DNA of 64,000 nt from an uncultured Erythrobacter sp. (GTDB lineage: Bacteria; Pseudomonadota; Alphaproteobacteria; Sphingomonadales; Sphingomonadaceae), in the NCBI GenBank assembly GCA_947495695.1, contig CANLZP010000003.1, positions 1 to 64,000 on the forward strand, read 5' to 3'. This document shows, piece after piece, positions 43,955 to 54,700 of the stretch. The position numbers were made by a program, and so were the translations under genes. Position 1 is the first letter of the stretch. Every line of letters starts with the position of its first letter. The notes below the pieces were generated by a model that saw only the letters and a program-made list of their open reading frames with translations, did no database searches and was not told the DNA's origin.

Positions 43955-43982
43955 AAAAAACGGGGCCCGAAAACGGGCCCCG
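43955..43982 (-). terminator. strong terminator shared by tatC and the 74-aa gene
   Basis: A 9-bp GC-only stem (CGGGGCCCG with CGGGCCCCG) and an AAAA loop. On the minus strand it runs into TTTTTTATGC, so it mainly ends the 74-aa gene; on the plus strand it may end tatC transcription. Confidence 0.85.
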
Positions 43983-44004
43983 TCCTTAATTCTTGGTCAG
44001 TCGC

Positions 44005-44229
44005 TTAGGCGCTAACGGGATCGTCGTCGCCGCCATCAGCAGCAATGATGATGCCAGCAATCACAGCAGCAGCTGCGAGCAGCGCCAAGATGATGCCTGA
44101 GCCGCCCTGGCCACCCAGTTCGCTTTCGCCTTCAGCCGGAGCAGAAGTGCGGTCAGCGGCCTGAGCCATTGCAGGCGCAGCGGCCAAAGAAAGAGCTGCA
44201 GCTGCAGCGGCGAAATCACGAATCTTCAT
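44005..44229 (-). CDS. small exported membrane-associated protein (74 aa)
   Basis: The start has a perfect ribosome site (AAGGAGA, 7 nt upstream). Residues 1-22 are a signal peptide (KIRDFAAAAAALSLAAAPAMAQA). The mature part is tiny: a polar stretch with GGQGGSG, one hydrophobic helix (about 45-66: IILALLAAAAVIAGIIIAAD) and an acidic end (GGDDDPVSA). The helix is long enough to span a membrane. It has its own well-formed promoter and terminator, so it is an independent and probably well-expressed unit. I do not recognise a named family. Confidence 0.85.
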   Translation of the reverse strand: MKIRDFAAAAAALSLAAAPAMAQAADRTSAPAEGESELGGQGGSGIILALLAAAAVIAGIIIAADGGDDDPVSA

Positions 44230-44620
44230 CTTATTGTCTCCTTAGAGCTCTTAAAATCTCTCATTCTTATTCATATGTAAGCTTGCCAATGCTTGCAACC
44301 CTACAACTCATTCCTCAGTGCGTTTGGTCCGAAATTAGCGATTTCTTGTCCAAATACAGCCATTTTGTGACATAAATGCCGCACCGCAACATAACCCTGA
44401 TATCGCCAACATGTCGGCGAATCAAATCTACTTTGCGATGTACGACCATCTGTTCTTGAACGAATTTCATGCCACGTTCTTATTGCGTAAAGAATGCAGA
44501 CTTTCTCCCCAAAAGACAAGGGTCTGGTCCACGCTTCACCGCAACCTTTGCAGGTTTAAGCTTAAGGATGAGTAAAAGCGCGAGGGTGTTGTGTCCCTAT
44601 GCTCGGCCTGATCGTCGAAT
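44230..44620. other. 391-bp non-coding region
   Basis: It contains the promoter of the 74-aa gene (44270-44298). The rest is lower in GC than its neighbours and holds no convincing gene or strong hairpin. Confidence 0.6.
44270..44298 (-). promoter_or_regulatory. sigma-70-type promoter of the 74-aa gene
   Basis: TTGCAA (44298-44293) and TATGAA (44275-44270) on the minus strand are exactly 17 bp apart. Transcription would begin about 34 nt before the ATG at 44229. Confidence 0.5.
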
Positions 44621-46285
44621 CTATTGATCCTTAGAGAAGACCTTCTCGCCATTGATCCAGGTTTCGTAAATCACCGTCTCGCGGATATCTTCGGGCGAGG
44701 AAAGCAGCGGATCACGATCAACCAGAATGAAGTCCGCTCTCTCACCCGGAACCAGTCTGCCAAAGCGGCCATCTGCAAAGCCGGCAAACGCGGCATCGCT
44801 GGTGAAAGCGCGCAGGGCATCGGTGCGAGAGATGGTTTCCGCAGGCAGCCATCCGCCAAAGGGTTGCCCCTGATCATCGGTGCGGCTGATGGCTGCGGCC
44901 AGACCGTTCATGACATGAGGAGGTTCAACCGGAGCATCGGACCCAAAGGCCAGCTTGGCACCGGTTGCAGCGATACTGCGCCAAGCATAGGCGCCGCCCA
45001 ACCGATTTTGCCCAAGGCGTGCTTCGGCCATCAAGCGGTCAGAAGTTTGGTGCAGCGGTTGCATCGAGGCAATAATACCAAACCGTCCAAACCGCTCAAT
45101 GTCGGCTGGGTCAACGATCTGGGCATGCTCCACGCGCCACCGGCGATCACCGGTGTAAGATTCGCTGAGTTCTTCGATAGCGCTGAGCAAATCGGCATTG
45201 GCGGCATCACCAATCGCGTGAACGGCGACCTGGAAATTATCTAGCGCCGCGCGGCTCATCAAATTCCTTAATTGAGCCGGTGATGTGATCGGTAAACCGC
45301 GGTTGCCCGGTTCATCAGCATAGGCTTGCTTTAAGGTTGCGCCGCGTGATCCCAGCGCTCCATCCAGATAGAGCTTTATGCCGCCCATCCGCAGCCGGTC
45401 ATCATAGAGCCATGGCGTGGGGGAGGGGCCACCAATCAACTCCATGGCTGTGACATCGCGAGCATAGGACATGATACGCAATTTCAGCGTGCCATTGTCT
45501 CCGGCACGGCGGAAAGTTTGCCAATCTTCGATGGTGGTGCCCATGTCGGCAGCTGCGGTTATGCCATGTTCAAACAGGCGCTGTTGTGCTTTGCGCAAAG
45601 CGAGATCGCGGTCTTCGGGGCGGGGCAGAGGCACAACTTTAGCCACCAGCTCAGTCGCATTATCGACAAATACCCCCGATGGCTCGCGCGAGCCGGGCAG
45701 GCGGATAATCCGCCCACCAACAGGATCAGTCGCGCTTGCGTCTACGCCGGCCCGTTCCATTGCATTGCTGTTGGCCCAACTGGCATGTCCATCCACGCGC
45801 CCAAGCCAAACAGGACGGTTGGGCAGTATGGCATCCAGATCAGCCGCGGTGGGGAACCGCCCAAGGCCCCATTTTTCCTGATTCCAGCCGCTACCCAAAA
45901 TCCATGGACGCCCCGGATTGTCGGCGGCAAATTGAGCGATCTTGGCCAGAGCCTCATCCAGCGAATTGGTCTCGGACAAATCCAGCGTCAGCGATTGAAT
46001 ACCTAGACCCATGACATGCAAATGCGCGTCAATCATGCCCGGCAACATGACGCGGCCCTGCCCATCCTCTTGAAAGTCAATGTCAGAAGGGCGTTCATCC
46101 GTGCGCATCAGTACTTCGCGAACTCGTCCATCATCATCGATCACCAGCCCGGTAAAGCGTATCAATGCGCCATTCTCGTCGATGGTGATGCCTTGGACGT
46201 TCTCGACCAAAGTGTTCGCCGCAGCAGGACTTGCAGCCAGAAGCGCCCCGGCAACAGCCAGTGGCAAGGTAAGCATGCGGATCAT
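44621..46285 (-). CDS. exported amidohydrolase (YtcJ/DUF6282-like metal-dependent hydrolase)
   Basis: A 554-residue member of the amidohydrolase superfamily, with a signal peptide (MIRMLTLPLAVAGALLAASPAAAN). The metal-site motif MLPGMIDAHLHVMGLG is near residue 85, with later His residues (AVHAIGDAAN, RVEHAQIVD) and the catalytic Asp in AFGSDAPVEPP. The layout (WILGSGWNQEKWG, RVDGHASWANSNA) is that of the YtcJ group, which hydrolyses amide or carbamate bonds in uncharacterised substrates. Its ATG overlaps the preceding dehydrogenase stop by 4 bp, so the two are coupled. Confidence 0.92.
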   Translation of the reverse strand: MIRMLTLPLAVAGALLAASPAAANTLVENVQGITIDENGALIRFTGLVIDDDGRVREVLMRTDERPSDIDFQEDGQGRVMLPGMIDAHLHVMGLGIQSLTLDLSETNSLDEALAKIAQFAADNPGRPWILGSGWNQEKWGLGRFPTAADLDAILPNRPVWLGRVDGHASWANSNAMERAGVDASATDPVGGRIIRLPGSREPSGVFVDNATELVAKVVPLPRPEDRDLALRKAQQRLFEHGITAAADMGTTIEDWQTFRRAGDNGTLKLRIMSYARDVTAMELIGGPSPTPWLYDDRLRMGGIKLYLDGALGSRGATLKQAYADEPGNRGLPITSPAQLRNLMSRAALDNFQVAVHAIGDAANADLLSAIEELSESYTGDRRWRVEHAQIVDPADIERFGRFGIIASMQPLHQTSDRLMAEARLGQNRLGGAYAWRSIAATGAKLAFGSDAPVEPPHVMNGLAAAISRTDDQGQPFGGWLPAETISRTDALRAFTSDAAFAGFADGRFGRLVPGERADFILVDRDPLLSSPEDIRETVIYETWINGEKVFSKDQ

Positions 46286-47184
46286 GTCTGCGCCCCCTTT
46301 GGCAGGCGTGTGATCAGGGCGCTGGTGTCTTTGCGACCGCCGCCTTGCGCTTGCACTTCGGCATAAAATTGGTCGACCAGAGATGTAATCGGCGATGACA
46401 GCCCGAGCTTGCCCGCTTCTTCCAGAGCATAGCCCAAATCCTTACGCATCCAGTCGATCGCGAAGCCAAAATCAAACTCGCCCGCTGCCATGGTGGGCCA
46501 ACGATTGTTCATTTGCCAGGATTGCGCCGCTCCGCCCGAAATAGCCTCATAGGTTTTGTCCATATCCAAGCCCGCAGCCTCAGCCAGCCGGATCGCTTCG
46601 GACAATCCGCCCAAAACGCCCGCGATGCACATCTGGTTGGCCATTTTCGCGGTCTGGCCAGCGCCAGCGTCGCCAACATGGACAATCCGCGCAGCATAGC
46701 AGTCCATCACCGGCGTCGCTTGCGCCATTGCAGCCTCGCTGCCCCCGCACATGATCGCCAAGGCTGCGTTTTCGGCACCGGCCTGACCGCCCGATACCGG
46801 GGCATCCACCGCCGCAATACCGCGTGCCCGCGCCTCGCTATCGATCTGGCGCGCCATGCGGGCCGATACGGTTGTGTGATCGACGAATAAAGTGCCTTCG
46901 CGCATCGCATCCAGTGCGCCATCTGCGCCCAAAGCGATTTGGCCAAGGTCTTCATCATTGCCCACGCAAGCGAACACAATATCGGCATCTTTCGCCGCTT
47001 GGGCCGGGGTATCGGCAATGGCGACATCGTGACCTTTTGCCCGCTGCTCTGCCAACCAAAGATCGGCGCGTGCGGCGGTCCGGTTATAGGCGATCACGCG
47101 ATGTCCGGCTGCTGCCAAATGGCCAGCCATGGGCGAACCCATCACCCCGAGCCCGATAAAGGCGAGTGTTTGTGTGTCTGTCAT
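46282..47184 (-). CDS. NAD(P)-dependent beta-hydroxyacid dehydrogenase (HIBADH type)
   Basis: A 300-residue member of the 3-hydroxyisobutyrate dehydrogenase / 2-hydroxy-3-oxopropionate reductase family. The start at 47184 (MTDTQTLAFIGLGVMGSPMAGHL) gives the family N-terminus; a longer frame from 47265 does not. It has the Rossmann motif GLGVMGSPMAGHL, the substrate motif DAPVSGGQAGAENA and the catalytic Lys in AGAGQTAKMANQM. Possible substrates are 3-hydroxyisobutyrate, tartronate semialdehyde or succinic semialdehyde. It is coupled to the amidohydrolase by a 4-bp overlap and is divergent from ilvA. Confidence 0.93.
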   Translation of the reverse strand: MTDTQTLAFIGLGVMGSPMAGHLAAAGHRVIAYNRTAARADLWLAEQRAKGHDVAIADTPAQAAKDADIVFACVGNDEDLGQIALGADGALDAMREGTLFVDHTTVSARMARQIDSEARARGIAAVDAPVSGGQAGAENAALAIMCGGSEAAMAQATPVMDCYAARIVHVGDAGAGQTAKMANQMCIAGVLGGLSEAIRLAEAAGLDMDKTYEAISGGAAQSWQMNNRWPTMAAGEFDFGFAIDWMRKDLGYALEEAGKLGLSSPITSLVDQFYAEVQAQGGGRKDTSALITRLPKGAQT

Positions 47185-47267
47185 GAGAAGCGGATTAGGC
47201 AAAAACCGGTCAAGTGCAAAGACATTCGCATTGCGGATAGGAGGCCAAGTCACTACCGCACGCAATC

Positions 47268-48521
47268 ATGAGTGATGAAGCAGACAAGCAAGCAACAGCG
47301 CAGGCGCTAGAAGCCCTGACCCTCGACCATATTCGCGCTGCAGCCCAGCGGATCGAAGGGGCGGTCGTGCGCACCCCGATGATGCATTCGCAGACCCTGT
47401 CAAACATTGCCGGTTGCGAGATTTGGCTGAAGTTTGAAAATTTGCAATTCACTGCTGCTTATAAAGAGCGCGGCGCACTGAATGCACTGCTAGATCTGAC
47501 GCAAGAACAACGATCACGCGGTGTTATCGCGGCCTCGGCTGGCAACCACTCGCAAGGTTTAAGCTATCATGGGACCCGGTTGAACGTGCCGGTCACGATC
47601 GTGATGCCGCGCACCACACCGACGGTCAAAATTATGCAGACCGAAAGCGTGGGCGGTCAGGTTGTGCTGGAGGGCGAGACCTTTGACGAAGCCTATGCCC
47701 ATGCGCGCAAGCTGGAAGCGGAAATGGGACTGACCTTCGTCCATCCATTTGACCAGCCCAATGTGGCTGCGGGTCAAGGCACGGTGGCGTTGGAAATGCT
47801 GGAGGATCAGCCCGATATTGATTGCTTGGTTACTCCGATTGGCGGGGGCGGCTTGATATCCGGCATGGCAACCGCGGCGCGTGGGATCAATCCAGAGATT
47901 GAGATCATCGGCGTTCAGGCGGCCTTGTTCCCATCCATGTTTGCGCGGGTCAAAGGTCAGGATTTGGCTTGCGGCGGAGATACGTTGGCAGAGGGAATCG
48001 CGGTCAAATCGCCGGGCGAATTCACTTCGAAGATCATCGCCGAGCTGGTGGATGATATTCTGCTAGTAGAAGAACGCGAGCTGGAAAATGCCGTTTCTTT
48101 GCTGCTGCAAATTGAAAAAACGGTGGTTGAAGGCGCGGGGGCAGCTGGCCTTGCCGCGGTGTTGGCCAATCCTGATCGCTTTGCTGGTAAGAAGATCGGT
48201 CTGGTCTTGTGCGGGGGCAATATCGATACGCGCTTGCTGGCCAATGTGTTGTTGCGCGATTTGGCACGGCAAGGCCGTTTGGCGCGCCTGCGGGTAACTT
48301 TGCAAGACAGGCCTGGCGCTTTGTTCAAGGTGATGCGTGAATTTGATGCGCACAATGTCAATATCATCGAAATCTACCACCAGCGCATCTTCACTCATCT
48401 GCCGGCCAAGGGGCTGATCACCGATATTGAGTGCGAAGCGCGTGACCGGGCGCAGCTGGATGCCTTGGTAGAGACGTTAAGGATGAAGGGTTACGCCGTT
48501 AGTCCGGTTGAGCTCAACTGA
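47268..48521 (+). CDS. ilvA: threonine ammonia-lyase (threonine dehydratase)
   Basis: A 417-residue PLP enzyme that converts threonine to 2-oxobutanoate. The Schiff-base lysine is Lys66 in FTAAYKERGA, the substrate loop is SAGNHSQG and the phosphate loop is GGGGLISG. A single ACT-type domain ends the protein (LRVTLQDRPGALFKVMREFDAHNVNIIEIYHQR). This one-ACT form is typical of the shorter TdcB/IlvA2-like enzymes, some catabolic and some biosynthetic. It is divergent from the dehydrogenase gene. Confidence 0.95.
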   Translation: MSDEADKQATAQALEALTLDHIRAAAQRIEGAVVRTPMMHSQTLSNIAGCEIWLKFENLQFTAAYKERGALNALLDLTQEQRSRGVIAASAGNHSQGLSYHGTRLNVPVTIVMPRTTPTVKIMQTESVGGQVVLEGETFDEAYAHARKLEAEMGLTFVHPFDQPNVAAGQGTVALEMLEDQPDIDCLVTPIGGGGLISGMATAARGINPEIEIIGVQAALFPSMFARVKGQDLACGGDTLAEGIAVKSPGEFTSKIIAELVDDILLVEERELENAVSLLLQIEKTVVEGAGAAGLAAVLANPDRFAGKKIGLVLCGGNIDTRLLANVLLRDLARQGRLARLRVTLQDRPGALFKVMREFDAHNVNIIEIYHQRIFTHLPAKGLITDIECEARDRAQLDALVETLRMKGYAVSPVELN

Positions 48522-48591
48522 CAAAAAACGCTCGATTTATCGATCAAAAGGCGCATTTCCTCGGCTGATTGTGCAAAGTAACCAGTCATTT

Positions 48592-48606
48592 ACCATGTTT
48601 CATGGT
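48592..48606. repeat. short inverted repeat between ilvA and bpt
   Basis: ACCATG-TTT-CATGGT, a 6-bp stem with a 3-nt loop and no T-run. It may be a small hairpin or chance. Confidence 0.3.
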
Positions 48607-48699
48607 TAAGGGACTTTTACCGGAGCCTCCAAACAGGCATAACATGGGCTTAACGCGCTCAAATGCGCTTGATTCCATCCTGAGAGGATTTGGCCACCC

Positions 48700-49533
48700 G
48701 TGACGGCGCCCATTCGATTTCCCCGCTTCTTTGTGACGAGCCCGGCGCCGTGTCCCTATTTGCCTGGGCGGACAGAGCGTAAGGTCTTCACAGAATTGAA
48801 AGGCGCTAATGCGGATCAGCTGAACGAAGCGCTGGGTCGGATTGGTTTCCGGCGCAGCCAAACCGTAGCCTATCGCCCCAGCTGTCTGGATTGTCAGGCG
48901 TGCGTGTCGGTCCGCGTCGTTGCACCGGAATTTGCTCCATCAGCAACGCAGCGCAAGAATTTGCGCCGCAACAGCGATTTGATCGCGGTGGAATGTCGCC
49001 CTTGGGCAACCGATGAACAATTCGAATTGTTGCTGAAATATCTAAGCGCTCGCCACCCAGAGGGCGGGATGGCCGCCATGGACGAGATGGACTATGCCGA
49101 CATGGTCGAGCACACACCTGTGTCCAGCTATGTCATTGAATATCGCGAACCCGATGAAAACGGGGAACCAGGACGCCTTGTGGGCGCTTGTCTAACGGAT
49201 CGGCAAGACGATGGCCTGTCTATGATCTATAGTTTTTATGATCCGGATCACAAGGGACGCTCGGGGCTTGGAAATTACATTATCCTCGACCACATCCGAC
49301 GCGCCGCGGAAGAGCAGATACCGTATGTCTATCTTGGATATTGGGTGGAAGGTTCGCCGCGGATGCAATATAAGGTGCGCTACCGCCCCCTTGAAAAGCT
49401 TGGTCGCGATGGATGGCAGCGTATCACTGCAGAAGAACAAACTGGTCTTATCGCCAATGCGACTAAGCCGCGCGGACCTGTGCCTTCCACTGGCAACAAA
49501 GATGGTCAGCAGTCTCACTTCGAGACGAGCTGA
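48700..49533 (+). CDS. bpt: aspartate/glutamate leucyltransferase Bpt
   Basis: A 277-residue leucyl/arginyl-transferase that adds Leu to N-terminal Asp or Glu so that ClpAPS degrades the protein. The start is GTG behind GAGAGGA. The conserved [14 protein letters not shown], the cysteine motif [16 protein letters not shown] and [28 protein letters not shown] with [15 protein letters not shown] match the family. The last 30 bp of the gene overlap the start of tamA. Confidence 0.95.
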   Translation: MTAPIRFPRFFVTSPAPCPYLPGRTERKVFTELKGANADQLNEALGRIGFRRSQTVAYRPSCLDCQACVSVRVVAPEFAPSATQRKNLRRNSDLIAVECRPWATDEQFELLLKYLSARHPEGGMAAMDEMDYADMVEHTPVSSYVIEYREPDENGEPGRLVGACLTDRQDDGLSMIYSFYDPDHKGRSGLGNYIILDHIRRAAEEQIPYVYLGYWVEGSPRMQYKVRYRPLEKLGRDGWQRITAEEQTGLIANATKPRGPVPSTGNKDGQQSHFETS

Positions 49534-51724
49534 GCGCACTTCGCTTTTCCCAAATTGGTCGATTGCGATTGCTGCGGTGCTGGCGGCAAGCGGTGTGCCT
49601 GCCTTTGCACAAGACAGTTCTGGCTCTCAAGAGCTGGCAGATTTGATCCCCGATGCAGCGGTAGAACGACCTGAAGACTGGGCTCAAGATAGGGCTCAGC
49701 AACAGGATGAAGATCCCTCTACAGACCCGGCTTCGCCATCATTGGTGCCCGATACAGCTACGCTTGAACCCGATAGCCCGATGGCCGACCTGCCGCAGTT
49801 CGAGGTGGAATGGCCCGATGATCTGCAATTGCAGGGAATCGAGGAAGTCAATCCTTTGGCCGGGGCGCAAGCCGACAATCCCTTTGCTGACTTGCCTCGG
49901 TTCCGACAACGCGAAACGGAAGAGATTGATCTGGTCGAGATTGATCGCAAGCTCATCCTGGGCTTCCCAACAGATGTGGCTGATTTTCCCGAACGGGCAG
50001 GCTTTCTCTCGCGATTCCGTGCGCTTTCAACGATCGAAGAGCTGGGTGATAGCGAGCAAAACATTGCGCAATTGTCGGCCCGCGCGCGCGCTGACGAGGA
50101 ATTACTGCAACGTCTGATGCGCAATTATGGTTATTATAACGCGCAGATCATTCGCCGGGTCGGGGCGCAGCGCGCTGGCGATGATGTCGCCGATAATTCC
50201 GATGCGCAGGCGCGAGTGCGCTTCAATATCATACCCGGCGAACGCTATCGCTTTGGCGCAATTGATCTGGGCATGCTTTCAGCGGCCCCGGATGCGCAAG
50301 ATTTGCGAACAGTGTTTGGCATTGTCCAAGGCGATCCCCTGAACAGCGACAAATTGGTCGAAGAACAGCGTGATCTGGACACCGCTTTGGGCGAAAACGG
50401 ATATCCCTTTGCCAAGATCGATGATCCTGAGTTGCTGGTCGACCATGCCCGCGAAGAAGGCGATCTGACCATGCCGGTAACCCCGGGCGGTAAATATGTG
50501 TTCGGGCAGGTCAACAGCAGTGATCCGAAGTTTTTGTCGAGCAAGCAATTGGCCCGGATTGCCCGATTTTATCCCGGAGACACCTATCGTCGCAGTCTGG
50601 AGCTCGATTTGCGGCGGGCTATTGTGGCGACCGGCTTGGTCTCAACTGTCGCAATCACACCGCGTGAAGTGGCCGCTCCGACAGAGGTTGGACCGGGCGA
50701 GATTGCGCTCGACGTGGACCTGCAAAGAGCCAAACTGCGAACCATCGCAGGCGCGATTGGCTATGGTTCAGAAGATGGCGTGAAATTGGAGGCGAGCTGG
50801 GAACACCGCAATCTCTTCCCACCAGAAGGCGCGCTGAAGGTGCGCGCCATTGCGGGCACGCAAGAGCAATTGCTGGGTGTCAGTTTCAAAAAGAACAATT
50901 TCTATCAGCGTGATCAGGTCTTCCTGCTTGATGCCTATGCCAGCGATATCGAATCCGAGGCTGTCGAAGCGCGAACGGTGGCATTGCGTGGCAGTTTGGA
51001 GCGTTTGTCTAACCTGTTGTTCCAGCGCCCGTTCAGCTGGTCGGTCGGGTCAGAAGTGCTGCTCACCGACGAACGCAACCGCGTAACCGATGGCATCGCA
51101 CGACCGCGCGAGACCTATCTGATCGCATCCTTGTTTGGCAGCGCGACAATAGATTCCAGCGATTCCTTGCTTGATCCCACTCAAGGCTTTCGTGTGACGG
51201 GTTTTCTCGCTCCGGAAGTATCGCAATCCGATGGCACCGAGGTATTCTATCTGCGCAGTCAGGCCGATGCGAGTTATTACAAATCCGTTGGAAGCGGCAC
51301 GGTGGTTGCAACGCGTGGGCGCTTTGCGACAATCCAAGGCGCGAAGACTTTCGAGATAGCTCCATCGCGCCGGCTCTATGCTGGCGGGGGTTCCTCAATC
51401 CGCGGTTATGGGTTTGAGGCGGTTGGGCCGCGCAATGATCTGGGTGAGCCAACCGGTGGCCGTTCATTGGTCGAATTTTCTTTGGAAGCGCGCATTGATA
51501 CCGGACTGATGGATGGCGCGGTTCAGATAGTGCCCTTCGTTGATGCTGGTACCGTGTCAATCTCCTCCACACCAGATTTTCGCTTTATCAAATTCGGCGC
51601 CGGACTGGGTGTACGGTACAAGACCGGTTTCGGTCCGATCAGGGTCGATGTGGGCGTGCCGCTCAATCCTGGACCCGATGACAGCCCTGTCGCAGTCTAT
51701 GTTTCTTTAGGTCAGGCGTTCTGA
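49502..51724 (+). CDS. tamA: Omp85 family translocation protein TamA
   Basis: A 740-residue outer-membrane protein. The start at 49502 ([12 protein letters not shown]) opens a signal peptide ending VPAFAQ and overlaps the end of bpt by 32 bp. A proline- and acid-rich linker (about 40-130) is followed by POTRA-type domains (about 150-430: [28 protein letters not shown]) and the Omp85 barrel. The barrel has the lid-lock motif [22 protein letters not shown] and ends [11 protein letters not shown]. TamA works with TamB in placing some outer-membrane proteins and in lipid transport. The stop overlaps tamB by one base (TGATG). Confidence 0.93.
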   Translation: MVSSLTSRRAERTSLFPNWSIAIAAVLAASGVPAFAQDSSGSQELADLIPDAAVERPEDWAQDRAQQQDEDPSTDPASPSLVPDTATLEPDSPMADLPQFEVEWPDDLQLQGIEEVNPLAGAQADNPFADLPRFRQRETEEIDLVEIDRKLILGFPTDVADFPERAGFLSRFRALSTIEELGDSEQNIAQLSARARADEELLQRLMRNYGYYNAQIIRRVGAQRAGDDVADNSDAQARVRFNIIPGERYRFGAIDLGMLSAAPDAQDLRTVFGIVQGDPLNSDKLVEEQRDLDTALGENGYPFAKIDDPELLVDHAREEGDLTMPVTPGGKYVFGQVNSSDPKFLSSKQLARIARFYPGDTYRRSLELDLRRAIVATGLVSTVAITPREVAAPTEVGPGEIALDVDLQRAKLRTIAGAIGYGSEDGVKLEASWEHRNLFPPEGALKVRAIAGTQEQLLGVSFKKNNFYQRDQVFLLDAYASDIESEAVEARTVALRGSLERLSNLLFQRPFSWSVGSEVLLTDERNRVTDGIARPRETYLIASLFGSATIDSSDSLLDPTQGFRVTGFLAPEVSQSDGTEVFYLRSQADASYYKSVGSGTVVATRGRFATIQGAKTFEIAPSRRLYAGGGSSIRGYGFEAVGPRNDLGEPTGGRSLVEFSLEARIDTGLMDGAVQIVPFVDAGTVSISSTPDFRFIKFGAGLGVRYKTGFGPIRVDVGVPLNPGPDDSPVAVYVSLGQAF

Positions 51725-54700
51725 TGTCTGACAATGAATTTGATCTGGACGACGAGAAGGATAGCGAGGCTATCCCGCGCAAGCGCAAGCGGCGCTGGGC
51801 CAAGCGGATCGGCTGGGTATTGGCGATTGTCTTGGCACCGCTGCTGCTGGCGATGGTGTTCTTCAATTCTCCGATCGGCAAAAGATTCATCACCGATCAG
51901 ATCGCTCAAGTTGCACCTGCATCGGGCTTGAAAATTGCCATCGGGCGGATTGATGGTGATTTGTACGGCGAAGCGACGCTGCATGATGTCGCCCTGTCCG
52001 ATCCCGAGGGTGTGTTCCTGACGGTGCCTTTGGTAGAGCTGGATTGGCGGCCACTGGCCTGGCTGAGCACGGGGCTTGATGTGCGCAAATTGGTTGCGCG
52101 GCGCGGTTCGCTGGAACGCTTGCCAGCGCTGCTGCCAGGCGATCCCGATGCGCCCATTCTGCCCGATTTCGACATTCGGATCGATCAATTTGAGATCGAT
52201 AATCTGACGGTTCAGCCCGGTGTGGCTGGCGATCAAGCGCATCGGGTCGATGTGCAGGCCGAGGCCGATATTCGGGACGGCCGGGTTTTTGTGTCGGCCG
52301 ACGCAAAGATGGGATCGCGCGATACATTGGCGCTGGTGCTGGATGCAAAGCCCGATGGTGACACCTTTGATGTGTCGCTGGATTATGAAGCTCCTCAAGA
52401 CGGCATGATCGCCCAAATGTTGGGCGCAGAGGCTGGCTATCGCGCTCGCATCGATGGCGATGGGACGTGGAGCGATTGGCTGGGCAACGCTTTGGTCCAA
52501 CGTGATGGAGAGCGCTTTGCCGCGCTTCAGCTGACGAATGGAGCGGGCGAATATTCGCTCCTGGGGCAAGTCTATCCGCAAGCTGCATTGGCCGGAACTT
52601 TGCGCGAGGCCATGGGTCCAGTGGTGTCAATTTTGGCCTCGGGCACTCTGCAAGACAGCGTGTGGGATGGTCAGATGCGGTGGGTGGCAGCCGCGATTGA
52701 CGCTCGAGGCACAGGCGTTGTCGATCTGGCCGACAATCAGTTCGACAATTTTTCGCTCAACGCGATCCTATTGCAGCCCAAACTGTTGGGAGAGGGCGTG
52801 ACCCTTAGCGGCACCCGTTTGCAAGCCAATCTGAACGGACCTTTCCGCGATTTGGAGGTCGATCATACGCTCACGATTGCAGAGCTTGGGATCGGAACCA
52901 CGCAGGTCGAAACATTACGCCAGCAAGGCGTTGCGACCTTTGATGGCAACCAATGGCGCGTGCCGATTGCGGCGCAGACGCAGCGGGTTGTTACCCGCAA
53001 TGCAATGATTGACCCGCGCCTCGTCAATGGCACGCTGTCCGGCACGCTCGTCTATGCGGGATCTCGCCTGATCTCGGATGATCTGCGCCTGGTCTTCCCT
53101 GGTCTCATGGCGAAATTGGGCCTTCGCGGCGACCTGGAGCTAGGGACCTACCGGCTGTCTGGGCCGGTTGAGGCACGCAATCTGGCGATTGATGATCTGG
53201 GCCAAATTGGCGGCGTTGCGCGCATTGATCTGGCTCTGGCGGCGAGCGGCGGATGGGATCTGCAAGCCAAGGTCTCGGGCGAATTGGATGAGGTCAGCAA
53301 TGCAACTGTCGCCAATCTGGCTGGCGATCCACTCGCATTTGCAGGAACGCTGAGCGTTGGCAGTGCAAAACCGATTAATTTCAATCAATTCACCGTCCAA
53401 AGCGAAAAACTGCAATTGGATGTGGATGGGTCCGTCAGCGATGGCGAGACCCAGCTGGCAGGCACCGGCACGCATGCCGATTACGGCGACTTCACACTCG
53501 ATGCTGTGCTTGGACAGGCGGGGCCCAATGCAACACTAGTCTTCGCCTCACCGTTGCCCGCAGCAGGTCTGAGCGATGTTCGCGTGGCGATTGCGCCGGA
53601 TGATGACGGATTGAGGATCGAGACCGAGGGTGGTTCTGCATTGGGGCCGTTCGAAGGTGTCCTGGGCTTGGTCACTCCGGTTGAAGGGCCTAGCCGTCTT
53701 GCGGTCGAGCAGATGCGCATTTGGCGCACCCAAGTGTCGGGTGATCTGTTGCTGGTCGACAATGGCGCCAGCGGCGATCTTCAATTGAGCGGCGGCGGGA
53801 TAGACGGAACGATCGCGCTAGCACCGCGCGATGGCGGGCAAAGTTTTACCGTCGATCTGCAAGCCAACAACGCGCGTTTTCAGGGAGAGACACCTCTCTC
53901 GCTTGCCCGAGCCGATATTCAGGCAAACGGGTTCTTGATCGAGAATAACAGCAAGGTTGATGCGCAGATTACAGCCCAAGGGCTGACCTATGGCTCGCTG
54001 TTCCTTGGCCGCATGGCCGCCAGCGCCAGCATTGAAAACGGGCGTGGCGATGTCACTGCCCGGGTGGCCGGTCGCCGGGGTAGCCAGTTCAATTTGAGGC
54101 TGGATGCTGATGTCGAGCCGGACGAAATTTCGGTTCTGGCGCGCGGACGTTTTGCTGGCCGCAGGATCACCATGCCTCGTCGCGCCGTCCTGACCCAGCA
54201 AGCCGATGGCGGCTGGCGATTGGCGCAAACGCAGATCGGTTACGGAGAGGGTCTAGCCCTGGTTGAAGGCGAACTGGGCGCGAGCAAAACCGCGCTTGCG
54301 TTGAAACTGGACAAGATGCCGTTGTCGCTGATCGATGTCGCCATGCCCGATCTGGGTGTCAATGGGACCATATCGGGTGTGATCGACTATCAAGCCACCG
54401 TCAATGGAGCGCCCAGCGGCAGCGCCAAGGTGATGGTCAATCAATTGACGCGGTCTGGCCTGGTCCTGTCATCGCGGCCGATGAATGTCGCTTTGGTGGC
54501 TGAGTTGCGTCCCGATCGAATGGCAGCGCGGGCGGTTCTGGATGAAGACGGCAGGCGGTTGGGCAGGCTGCAAATGCGGGTGAGCGATATGCCAGCGGCG
54601 GGCAGCCTGTTCGAACGGTTACAGGCGGGCAATCTGCTTGGCCAGTTGCGCTATGCCGGGCGAGCGGACAATCTGTGGCGCTTGGCCGCGATAGAAGTGT

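Noticed and set aside
44301..44519. A 72-codon minus-strand frame in the 391-bp gap
   Set aside because: No ribosome site, an odd Cys/Trp/Arg-rich composition, and it overlaps the promoter side of the 74-aa gene.
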